This document shows positions 16,523 through 23,691 of a stretch of 33,102 nt of DNA, piece after piece; the stretch's first letter is position 1; each line of letters starts with the position of its first letter. Position numbers and translations under genes: made by a program. The stretch is from Prado023 sp964638055. Its GTDB lineage: Bacteria; Actinomycetota; Actinomycetes; S36-B12; CAIYMF01. Under the pieces are notes generated by a model, which saw only the letters and a program-made list of their open reading frames with translations, was not told where the DNA came from and ran no database searches. Location of the stretch: positions 1 through 33,102 of the forward strand of contig CAZWXF010000017.1 in the NCBI GenBank assembly GCA_964638055.1. Direction: 5' to 3'.

Positions 16523-16657
16523 ATGGCTGACGAGCACGACCCGGATGACGAGCACTACGCACCCGAGAGCGGGGAGCGCGACGTCGACGACGAGAGCGAC
16601 GAGTCCCCCGAGCCGGAGCACGACAAGGACGACGAGCACTACGCACCCGAGAGCTGA
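16523..16657 (+). CDS. 44-residue highly acidic microprotein with internal repeat
   Basis: ATG 16523 is preceded by GGGAAGGAG at ideal spacing, the best ribosome binding site in this part of the window. The product is about half Asp and Glu, with no Cys, Trp, Phe, Leu or Ile. The nonapeptide DDEHYAPES occurs twice, at residues 8-16 and as the last nine residues 36-44. The DNA repeat covers the same codons, pointing to an internal duplication. It should be disordered and strongly negative. It could be a DNA or nucleoid mimic, a metal-binding peptide (repeated EHY) or a chaperone-like small protein; none can be assigned. A strong terminator follows 66 nt downstream. Confidence 0.72.
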   Translation: MADEHDPDDEHYAPESGERDVDDESDESPEPEHDKDDEHYAPES

Positions 16658-16723
16658 GCTGCGGGGGCGCCGGCCGTCCCCCGGACGCAGGCACCCCGTA
16701 CGACGGCACTGAGTCCACCTGCT

Positions 16724-16760
16724 GGCGGACCCCGCCCGGGCACTCCGGACGGGGTCCGCC
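16724..16760. terminator. Strong bidirectional hairpin terminator
   Basis: GGCGGACCCCG pairs perfectly with CGGGGTCCGCC (11 bp) over a 15-nt loop, followed by TTGT. It lies between the microprotein gene (plus) and the gene ending at 16847 (minus), so it can serve both convergent transcripts. Confidence 0.8.
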
Positions 16761-16846
16761 TTGTGGGCCCGTTCCGCCCGCGCACGCCTCCCGGGAGCAG
16801 CAGCACGTTCACCTGGCCGACGCGCAGGACCCTCGTCGCCGGCCGG

Positions 16847-17383
16847 TCAGCCCGGGCCTCGATCATCGATCGTGGGGTCGATCGCTGCCTCGACGGCCGC
16901 GAGGAGCTCAGCCTGGGTCATCGTGGAGCGATGCTGGACCCCGGCCCGACGGGCCAGCTCGTACAGCTCGGTCTGCGACAGCTCGCGCCTGCGGGGGCGC
17001 ATCGCCCCCCGCAGGCGGGCGTCCCGACGGGTCCGGTACACCTTGCCCACCCGTCGGCGCTCGGGCAGGGACACCCGCTCGGCCAGGGCCGGCAGAACCT
17101 GAGCGGCCTCGGCCTCGACGAGCTCGCGGGCGGCCCGCGGGAGCTCCGGCTCGGGGATGGCGGCGACCTCACCGGGCGTGATCGGATCGAAGCCCACAAC
17201 CGCCGGGGCGACCGCCCCGTCATCCAGCACATCGCCGGCCACCCCACAGGCGTGGGCGTGGAGCAGGCGACGCAGCTCGCCGGCTGGGTCCGCGAGCCCC
17301 CTGGGCCGCCTACGGCACTGGTCAGCCAGGGTCAGCAGGCGACGGTGCTCGGACTTGAGCAGCAGGACGATGTCACTGGCCAT
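16847..17383 (-). CDS. Degenerate hemerythrin-like protein with C-terminal Rho-N/SAP-like motif
   Basis: The 178-residue soluble protein starts with a hemerythrin-like helix (LLLKSEHRRLLTLADQC, His13) and a second helix with LLHAHAC (His42, His44). The usual glutamate ligands are not obvious, so iron binding is doubtful. The middle is rich in Glu, Ala and Arg. The C-terminus, SQTELYELARRAGV then MTQAELLAAVEAA, resembles the small helical Rho N-terminal or SAP-type motif that binds nucleic acid. The ATG at 17383 has only a weak GAGG. A GGGTAT hexamer 33 nt upstream may be a SigF/SigB-type -10. Function unknown; a stress-related nucleic-acid-binding protein is a guess. Confidence 0.65.
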   Translation of the reverse strand: MASDIVLLLKSEHRRLLTLADQCRRRPRGLADPAGELRRLLHAHACGVAGDVLDDGAVAPAVVGFDPITPGEVAAIPEPELPRAARELVEAEAAQVLPALAERVSLPERRRVGKVYRTRRDARLRGAMRPRRRELSQTELYELARRAGVQHRSTMTQAELLAAVEAAIDPTIDDRGPG

Positions 17384-17415
17384 ACCTCTGCCTACACCCC
17401 GGGATGGGCCTGGGC

Positions 17416-17421
17416 ATACCC
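17416..17421 (-). promoter_or_regulatory. Possible SigF/SigB-type -10 (GGGTAT)
   Basis: On the minus strand GGGTAT matches the -10 consensus exactly. The -35 position 16 nt upstream reads GTGG instead of GTTT, so the match is partial. It is placed suitably for the gene starting at 17383. Confidence 0.28.
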
Positions 17422-17628
17422 CTGCACGTCACCAGGTCCACGGGTCCCCAGCGCGCGCACGGCCATGGCGACATGCGCCGACAGCCCCGCCCGAGCAGGA
17501 CGAGCAACCCGATTCCGCGTCACGGGCTGCGGCGTGGCACAGTGTTCCCGAGGTACTCCTTCCCGAGGACGAAGGGCCTCACCTTCCGCAGGACTCGGCA
17601 GGTGAGGGGAGTGGGCGGACGGGGACGT

Positions 17629-19017
17629 GTGACTGCCAGGGACCGTGGGGGATCAGTCCGGCCTGTGCCACCGGACGACGAGGTTGGCGTGGACGCCACC
17701 CGGCGCTTCGAGCACTCGGGGCCAGCGGACCCCAGGGCACGAGCCGGAGCCCCGGTCCGTGCGGAGGGCCCGGCCCGCCGTCAGCCGGTCGCGGCCGATC
17801 ATCTGGTGTCGCCATCGGGGCAGGCCCTCAGCGTCGAGGAATCGCTGCAGGCCGAGGTGGTCCGCCTGCGAGAGGAGCTTCGCGGCGTCCGCGCCGCCCA
17901 GCCACTGCGCGCCGTCATCGAGCAGGCCAAGGGCGTCATCGCCGAGCGCGACCGGATCGGGCCGGAGGAGGCGTTCGTGCGGCTGCGCGCGATGTCGCAG
18001 CAGCACAACGTCCGGCTGGCGGAGGTCGCGGCCACCGTCGTGGGGGTCGCCCTGGGCTCCACCGAGCCGGACCTGGCGATGCTCTCGAGCCTGCGCGATG
18101 AGCGGCTGCCCAGCACCAGCGCCATGTCCAGCGCGTGGCGGACGCTGCGTGAGGAGCCGCAGATCCGGGCAGGCGTGCAGGGCGTGCTCGTGGACTCCCT
18201 GGTGGGGGCGGCGACCACCGGCGACGCCGCCGCAGAGCTCGTCCGGCACATGTGGACCGGGGAGCCCCTGGCTGCGGTGACGATCTACCGCCGACTCCCC
18301 GATGGTGGGCTGGCGATGATCGGGCAATCGGGCCTGCCCCCGGACGTCAGCCATTCCTGGCGCACGATCCCGCCCATGCTGGCCGCCCCGCCGATCGTGG
18401 CCGTGCACGAGGATCGGTGCTTCTTCTGGGTCGACCGGAAGGCGCGACTGGCCGACTTCCCGCAGGTGACGCCCCGGCCCTCCGCCTACGAGGGCGTCGC
18501 GATCCTTCCCATCCACGAGTCCGGCGAGGTCATCGGGATGATCTCCTTGCTCTGGACCTCACCCCAGTCGTTCCCCGCCGAGCGACGACGGGCGTTCGCT
18601 CGGGTGGCCGACGCCCTGGGCCCCAGGCTTCTGCGCACCATCACCGGCCCGGAGCCCCGGCGCGGATGGCTGACGTGCCTGCTCCAGGTGCAGTTCGATC
18701 CCTGGATACTCCTGCGCCTGGAAGGCGGGCAGCACGGCTCGTTGCACACGCTGGCCGTGACGGCCGCGTCCCCGGACCTGCCCCGCGGGCGGGAGTGGGT
18801 CGGTCACCGCCTGCTCGAGCTCTGGCCCGGCCTTGCCGGGGATCCCTGTGCACGCGTGCTCCTGGACACCAGTCGGGGCCCCAATGCGACCTGCACGACG
18901 ACCGTGTCACGCGCTGTGGACGCCCCGTGGGGCGGGCTGGGCACCGAGGTGAGGTCGCTGCACCTGCGTGACCAGACGGTGGTCATGTGGCGCCGCCCGC
19001 AGGCTCCCGGCTCTTGA
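17629..19017 (+). CDS. ANTAR-GAF-PAS regulator (copy 1)
   Basis: The predicted cytoplasmic regulator has about 462 residues. A short coiled coil (LQAEVVRLREELRGV, about 75-90) runs into an ANTAR domain with LRAVIEQAKGVIAERD and AMSQQHNVRLAEVAATVV (about 95-145). A GAF-like domain (about 170-340) follows, and then a PAS-like domain starting at FDPWILLRL with HRLLELWPG (about 350-455). ANTAR domains bind RNA and cause antitermination. They normally sit at the C-terminus after a sensor, so the N-terminal position is unusual. It is paralogous over its whole length to 25252-26481. The start is uncertain: GTG 17629, with GTG 17602 and 17611 also in frame. Its last 35 bp overlap the convergent GH130 gene. 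No gene was seen between 17384 and 17628. Confidence 0.75.
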   Translation: MTARDRGGSVRPVPPDDEVGVDATRRFEHSGPADPRARAGAPVRAEGPARRQPVAADHLVSPSGQALSVEESLQAEVVRLREELRGVRAAQPLRAVIEQAKGVIAERDRIGPEEAFVRLRAMSQQHNVRLAEVAATVVGVALGSTEPDLAMLSSLRDERLPSTSAMSSAWRTLREEPQIRAGVQGVLVDSLVGAATTGDAAAELVRHMWTGEPLAAVTIYRRLPDGGLAMIGQSGLPPDVSHSWRTIPPMLAAPPIVAVHEDRCFFWVDRKARLADFPQVTPRPSAYEGVAILPIHESGEVIGMISLLWTSPQSFPAERRRAFARVADALGPRLLRTITGPEPRRGWLTCLLQVQFDPWILLRLEGGQHGSLHTLAVTAASPDLPRGREWVGHRLLELWPGLAGDPCARVLLDTSRGPNATCTTTVSRAVDAPWGGLGTEVRSLHLRDQTVVMWRRPQAPGS

Positions 19018-20563
19018 GCGTACCGGCCGCCGCCGGGGTGTCCTGGAGCTGGGCGAGCAGCCGTGGCAGGTCCACGATCGCGAAACGGATCGTGGAGTCG
19101 CTGCACCCGTACGGAAGCACGAGCGCGTTGCCGTGCAGCATCGCTCCGCAGCTGTAGACGACATTGGGCACGTATCCCACGCGCTCGGCGCCCTGCGCCT
19201 CCAGCAGCGGATGGTCCAGTCGCCCGATGACGCGGCGCGGATCGGCACGGTCGAGCAGGAGTGCCCCGATGGAGTACGTGCGAAGCGGGCCGACGCCGTG
19301 GGTCAGGACCAGCCACCCAGCCGAGGTCTCCAGGGGCGAGCCGCAGTTGCCCACCTGGATCATGTTCCACCCGTGGCGCGGGTGGTCGACCCTGGTCAGC
19401 GGTTCCCAGATCAGGTGATCGTGGGACTCCGCGAGCTGGCTTGACTCACGGTCCCACCGGGCGAGCGCCAGCTCGCGACCGTCCACCAGGCGGGGGAACA
19501 GGGCGAGTCCCTTGTTGCGCGCCGCGTGCCCGCCGAGCTGGCTCATGTGGAACGACTGGAAGTCGGTCGTCGTGATGAGCTGGGGTGCGACCCGTTCGCC
19601 GGTGAAGGCCGTGTACGTGCCGCGGTACTCGGCGCTGCCGTCCGCCCCGGTGTAGGCGACCATCCGGACGTCCTCCAGGCCGTGCGCCTCCGCGGGGCCG
19701 ATGGGATGCACGACCCGGTGCCCCACCTCGGTGTCCGCTGCGAACCGGATCGAGTAGGTGCTCGCTGCCATCCACTCGAACCTCTCGATCGCCGACGCGA
19801 CCGACCCGCGCGTGCGGTGCTGGCGACGCAGCGCGGACAGCACGACGTCCAGCTCGTGGCGGTCGAACGTCTCGGGAAGCCGCTCGAAGACGAAGTCGGC
19901 GCTCTCCCCGTCGAGGCGACGGCTGCCGTAGTGCTGTTGGAAGACCTTCTTCGAGTACGAGGTCGGCACCAGCTCGGGCAGGGCCGTGACCCGCCCGGGG
20001 TCATCGACGAGCACCTCGAGGTCGGCGGTCACGATCCCGGTGCGGAACTCGATGCTCGAGATGTGCCCCTCCCCCACACCCCGCATCGTGAGGATGAAGC
20101 GACGGGCGCCCTCGGGGAGATCTGCCTGGTCGAAGTGCGGCACCATCGAGGGGTTGAACAGCGCAGCTGCCTCGATCGCGTACTCCTGGGTGAAGCAGGC
20201 GCCGGCCAGGAGCTTGCGATCCAGGGGCAGGGAGCCCGGGGAGTCGAACATCGCCTCGATCTCGGCGAACCGGCGCAGCAGGAGCCCGTCCAGGTCGCGA
20301 TAGCGCCCGGAGAAGTGCTTGCGGACCGACAGCAGGCCGGCGGCCACCTCGTCCTCGGGCATCTCCAGGAGCCGGCGGATCACCGGACCGGCTCGGGAGT
20401 CGCCGATCACGTGCAGCTCGCGGCCCGGCATGAACAGGATCGGGATGACCCGGCCCGGGTCCGGCCTGAGGTGGACGTCGAGTCGGCGCACCAGCGGCGG
20501 GGTGTCCCCGGCCGAGGTGCGCGGGACCCGCGCCCGCCCGCCAGGGCCCTTCGTCGTCGGCAT
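18983..20563 (-). CDS. GH130-type glycoside phosphorylase/hydrolase
   Basis: The 526-residue protein shows the five-bladed beta-propeller pattern of GH130. GLEDVRMV near residue 290 is the family's G-x-E-D-x-R motif, with further blades at TYTAFTG, DHLIWEP, GNCGSPLET and PNVVYSCGA. GH130 enzymes mostly phosphorolyse beta-1,2- or beta-1,4-mannosides to mannose-1-phosphate; the linkage here is unknown. The N-terminal ~140 residues extend beyond the catalytic core and include a helical segment. There is no signal peptide, so it acts in the cytoplasm. ATG 20563 is 4 nt after the stop of the previous gene. It is third in an operon with a glycosyltransferase and a helical protein. The longer open frame to 20809 is shadow. 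Confidence 0.8.
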   Translation of the reverse strand: MPTTKGPGGRARVPRTSAGDTPPLVRRLDVHLRPDPGRVIPILFMPGRELHVIGDSRAGPVIRRLLEMPEDEVAAGLLSVRKHFSGRYRDLDGLLLRRFAEIEAMFDSPGSLPLDRKLLAGACFTQEYAIEAAALFNPSMVPHFDQADLPEGARRFILTMRGVGEGHISSIEFRTGIVTADLEVLVDDPGRVTALPELVPTSYSKKVFQQHYGSRRLDGESADFVFERLPETFDRHELDVVLSALRRQHRTRGSVASAIERFEWMAASTYSIRFAADTEVGHRVVHPIGPAEAHGLEDVRMVAYTGADGSAEYRGTYTAFTGERVAPQLITTTDFQSFHMSQLGGHAARNKGLALFPRLVDGRELALARWDRESSQLAESHDHLIWEPLTRVDHPRHGWNMIQVGNCGSPLETSAGWLVLTHGVGPLRTYSIGALLLDRADPRRVIGRLDHPLLEAQGAERVGYVPNVVYSCGAMLHGNALVLPYGCSDSTIRFAIVDLPRLLAQLQDTPAAAGTLKSREPAGGAT

Positions 20564-20567
20564 GGCC

Positions 20568-21782
20568 TCACCCGGCTGGCGCCGGCCCTCCTGCGCGGTC
20601 CGTGGCCCCGCGCGCGGCCTCCGGGACGCGGGGCAGGCCCCTCCCCTGCTCGGCGATCCGGGCGAGCTGGAGCGTGGACAGCGCCGCCATGGTGGACTCC
20701 GCGCCCTGGTTGGCGTTGACGTGGTCGGCGGCCAGCCCGTCGTGGCCCGCCCCGGTCCGGGAATCATAGAGGCGCAGGCCAGCGTCGTTGGCCCCGAGGA
20801 ACCAGTCACGGCACCTCATGAGCGGCTCCAGCCAGGCGGGGTCGTCCGTGGCTCGCAGGGCTCGCCAGCAGCTCTCGGCCAGGGCGACGACCTCTATGGG
20901 CTGCTGGTCGAAGGCCGGCAGTGCCTCACCCGGGGCCCAGCCGTGCGCCGGGACCGGGGAGAGGTGCCCCTCAGGGCTGGTCTGGAGAGCCACGAGCCAC
21001 CTCAGCAGGGCCAGGCCACGATCCAAGGAGGTGGCATCGCCCAGTCCGACCCCGATCGCGATGAGCGCCTCGGGGATCAGCGCGTTGGCATAGGTCAGGC
21101 GCGGCTGCGGCCATGCCTGGCCCACGGGCAGCATCGCGCGCCCGGCCCCTGCCGCGAGGCTGCTCCTACCAGCCCAGCCCCCCAGGGCTCCCGCTTCGGC
21201 CCGGATCGCCCCGGACGTCCAGCCGACGGTACCTGGGTGGGCTGGCAGCGGCATCGCCTCCAGCAGGGGTCGGGTTGCCAGGAGCAGGCCGATCGCTCGC
21301 CTGTCCTGCGGGCGCGCGGCCAGCGCGTCAGCTGCGCCGACCGCTGCGTACGCCATCGCCCGTGGCCACCGACAGCGCCCCAGCAGGGCGCGGTTCAGCA
21401 CGGCGGCGGCCCTGTCGGCCACCTCCCCGGGCGTCCAGGGGGAGGCCACGAGCTGGCCCAGCCCCCACACCGCCCGCCCCCAGTGATCGCCCACGAACGG
21501 GCGGTCCGTCCAGCGCCCCGACGCCGACAGCCGGTTGTGGGCCGCGCCGTCGCGTCGCACGGCCCGCTCCGTGTAGCCCAGACAGGTGTGGGCCAGAGCG
21601 AGCAGGGCGTCCTCGGGTTCGGGCTCGCGGGCCACGACGCCCAAGGCCCGTCCCACATCGTCCAGGCAGTAGCCGTGGCGGTGGTCCGCACGGCTGCCGC
21701 GGGAGTGCTCGAAGACCCCCAGCGCCGTCGCCATCCCCACGAGATGGTCGTAGGTGGGCTCGACCACCGGGATCGCTCTCAC
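20568..21782 (-). CDS. Helical toroid-like protein of the GT-GH130 operon, function unknown
   Basis: The 404-residue protein is predicted to be mostly helical. It has repeated helix-pair features: HGYCLDDVGRALGVV, GDHWGRAVWGLGQL, WPRAMAYAAVGAADAL, LTYANALIPEALIAIG, and NANQGAESTMAALSTLQLA near the C-terminus. The regular hydrophobic pattern with acidic residues in loops suggests an (alpha/alpha)6 toroid, as in many glycosidases and epimerases. I do not recognise a named family. GTG 21782 overlaps the stop of the upstream glycosyltransferase by 4 bp, and the GH130 gene follows after 4 nt. All three are probably translated together and act on the same mannoside-like glycan. There is no signal peptide. 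Confidence 0.7.
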   Translation of the reverse strand: MRAIPVVEPTYDHLVGMATALGVFEHSRGSRADHRHGYCLDDVGRALGVVAREPEPEDALLALAHTCLGYTERAVRRDGAAHNRLSASGRWTDRPFVGDHWGRAVWGLGQLVASPWTPGEVADRAAAVLNRALLGRCRWPRAMAYAAVGAADALAARPQDRRAIGLLLATRPLLEAMPLPAHPGTVGWTSGAIRAEAGALGGWAGRSSLAAGAGRAMLPVGQAWPQPRLTYANALIPEALIAIGVGLGDATSLDRGLALLRWLVALQTSPEGHLSPVPAHGWAPGEALPAFDQQPIEVVALAESCWRALRATDDPAWLEPLMRCRDWFLGANDAGLRLYDSRTGAGHDGLAADHVNANQGAESTMAALSTLQLARIAEQGRGLPRVPEAARGATDRAGGPAPAG

Positions 21783-22957
21783 GCGACCGAGGCCGTGCGG
21801 ACCGACAGCACGTTGCGGGCCAGTTCCAGGTACTTCTCCATCACGGCGTCCCACTGCTGGGCACCGGCGAGCTCTCTGGACCGCTGGCCCATCGAGGCCA
21901 GCAACCGTTCGTCGGACAACGCCCGGACGAGTGCCTGCCCGATCGCGGGGGCGTCGCCCTGGGGCACGAGCTGGCCCGCGCCGTCTGCCAGGAGCTCTCG
22001 GGCGTGCGGGAACGCTGTGGACACCACGGGCTTGCCAGCCACGACCGCCTCGCTCAGCACTCCGGACGTGACCTGCTCGCGCGAGTCGTAGGGCAGCAGC
22101 ACCAGGTCGGCCGAGCTGACGATCCGCCGCAGCGCGGAGCCCGGGTGATAGCTGGAGTCGAACTCCACGATGTCGCTCACCCCCACCTCCTCGGCCACGC
22201 GCACCAGCCCCTCGCGATAGGCCTCCCCCTCGCGTTCGAGCACCCGCGGATGGGTCTTGCCGACGATCCGGTAGGTGGCTGGGATGCCCGCTCGCCGGAC
22301 GTCGGCCATGGCCCTGATCGCCCACTCGATCCCTTTGCCCGGCCCGATGAGACCCCACGTCAGGATCACCTTCGGTCGGTCCGCCGCGACGTCCTGCCCG
22401 ACGGGCCCGTCGTTGCGGTGAGCTCCGTGCGGGATCACGTGGACCATGCGCTCGGGGGCCTGCCACCCGGTCAGGAGGCGATCGCGGGCGGTCGCTGTCA
22501 TGGTCACCAGCGCCGCGGACCCCCGGATGAGCTGGGCCACGACCTGATGCTGGTGGGGTGTGGGGTCGGTCAGGACGGTGTGCAGGACGGTGAGGACGGG
22601 CACGCGGATGCGATCGACGACATCCAGGACGTCGCGACCGTCTCGGCCGCCGAAGATGCCGTACTCATGCTGGACGACGACGACGTCGGCCTGGTTGAGA
22701 GCCGCGGCGGTCGCCTGCGCCTGGCCGGCCACACCGCGCACGACCTGGTGCATCACCACCTCCGGCGGCGTGGGCAGGAACTGGTCGACGACGCTGGCCA
22801 CACCGACCCTCACGTCGGGGCGGCGCAGGAGGTGCTCCACCTGGGACTGCGTGAACGTGGCCAGGCCGCATTCGGTCGGGGGGTACGTGGACAGGAACGC
22901 CAACTTCAAGGGGCCGCGGCGCGGGCGCACGGAACTCACCTGCTGTCGGGAAGCCAT
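21779..22957 (-). CDS. GT4-family glycosyltransferase
   Basis: The 392-residue enzyme has a GT-B fold. The N-terminal half starts LKLAFLSTYPPTECGLATFT and includes VVVVQHEYGIFGG. The C-terminal nucleotide-sugar half has LTWGLIGPGKGIEWAI and QVTSGVLSEAVVAGKPVVST. The usual E-x7-E first glutamate is Gln here, a variant that fits this subgroup as I recall it. The likely donor is GDP-mannose or similar. ATG 22957 was chosen because the preceding open frame is low-complexity. It is the first gene of the three-gene operon with the toroid protein and GH130, and is divergent from the DUF6328 gene. Confidence 0.85.
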   Translation of the reverse strand: MASRQQVSSVRPRRGPLKLAFLSTYPPTECGLATFTQSQVEHLLRRPDVRVGVASVVDQFLPTPPEVVMHQVVRGVAGQAQATAAALNQADVVVVQHEYGIFGGRDGRDVLDVVDRIRVPVLTVLHTVLTDPTPHQHQVVAQLIRGSAALVTMTATARDRLLTGWQAPERMVHVIPHGAHRNDGPVGQDVAADRPKVILTWGLIGPGKGIEWAIRAMADVRRAGIPATYRIVGKTHPRVLEREGEAYREGLVRVAEEVGVSDIVEFDSSYHPGSALRRIVSSADLVLLPYDSREQVTSGVLSEAVVAGKPVVSTAFPHARELLADGAGQLVPQGDAPAIGQALVRALSDERLLASMGQRSRELAGAQQWDAVMEKYLELARNVLSVRTASVA

Positions 22958-23127
22958 ATCCGCGTCTACCCCGAGGCCAGGGCGCCATACGTCCCGAGGA
23001 TGTGACGAACCAGACATTCCCAGACCCTCACGACACGCACGCAGGTCCTCGACGCGACGACCCAGGTCAACTCCGGACCCGCGGGGTGGGGCGGTGCCAG
23101 ACTGCACCTGAGCATCGAGGAGGGCGG

Positions 23128-23670
23128 ATGCCATCGTCCCAGCCGACGAGCGAGTCGGAACGCCACGAGACGCCGTCGCAGCGCGCTGACCGCAACTTCG
23201 TCGAGCTGGTGCAGGAGCTCCGGGTGGCCCAGACCGGGGTGCAGATCCTCTTCGGGTTCCTCCTCGCGGTCGGATTCACGGCCACCTTCCCACTGGAGAA
23301 CCACGCCAGCGTCGTCGTGCTCACCATCGCGGTCCTGCTGTCGTTCGGCGCCGCCGTCTGCTTCATGGCGCCGGTCGTGTACCACCGCACGCACTTCCGC
23401 CAGGGCCGCAAGGAGGAGGTCGTCTGGGTGGGCCAGTGGATGTCGCTGGCCGGGACCGCGCAGCTGGCCGTGGCGATGACCCTGGCGATCTGGCTGGTCG
23501 TGGCCCAGCTCTGGAGCCGCAGCGCCGCCACCGTGATCGCGGTGGCGCTGGTGCTCCTCGTGGTCGTCCTCTGGTTCGTGCTCCCGCGACACGTGCCCGA
23601 CCAGACGCATCCGCTCAGGCACCGGCCAGCCACGTCCCCGAGGGATGAAGCCGCACCGCCAGCCCAGTAG
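23128..23670 (+). CDS. DUF6328-family membrane protein
   Basis: The 180-residue protein has a charged N-terminus and the signature NFVELVQELRVAQTGVQILF (about 24-43). Four transmembrane segments follow, with VVYHRTHFRQGRKEE between the second and third. This matches DUF6328, a family of unknown function common in actinobacteria. ATG 23128 is preceded by GAGGAGGGCGG, a clear ribosome binding site. The PAS/phosphatase-like gene starts 21 nt downstream with its own AGGAGG, so the two are likely an operon. Confidence 0.85.
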   Translation: MPSSQPTSESERHETPSQRADRNFVELVQELRVAQTGVQILFGFLLAVGFTATFPLENHASVVVLTIAVLLSFGAAVCFMAPVVYHRTHFRQGRKEEVVWVGQWMSLAGTAQLAVAMTLAIWLVVAQLWSRSAATVIAVALVLLVVVLWFVLPRHVPDQTHPLRHRPATSPRDEAAPPAQ

Positions 23671-23691
23671 CCTCGGCCGACAGGAGGCTCG

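Noticed and set aside
20568..22466. N-terminal extension of the toroid protein to 632 residues
   Set aside because: The extra part lies inside the upstream glycosyltransferase gene in another frame and is arginine/glycine-rich. GTG 21782 overlaps the upstream stop as expected for coupled genes.
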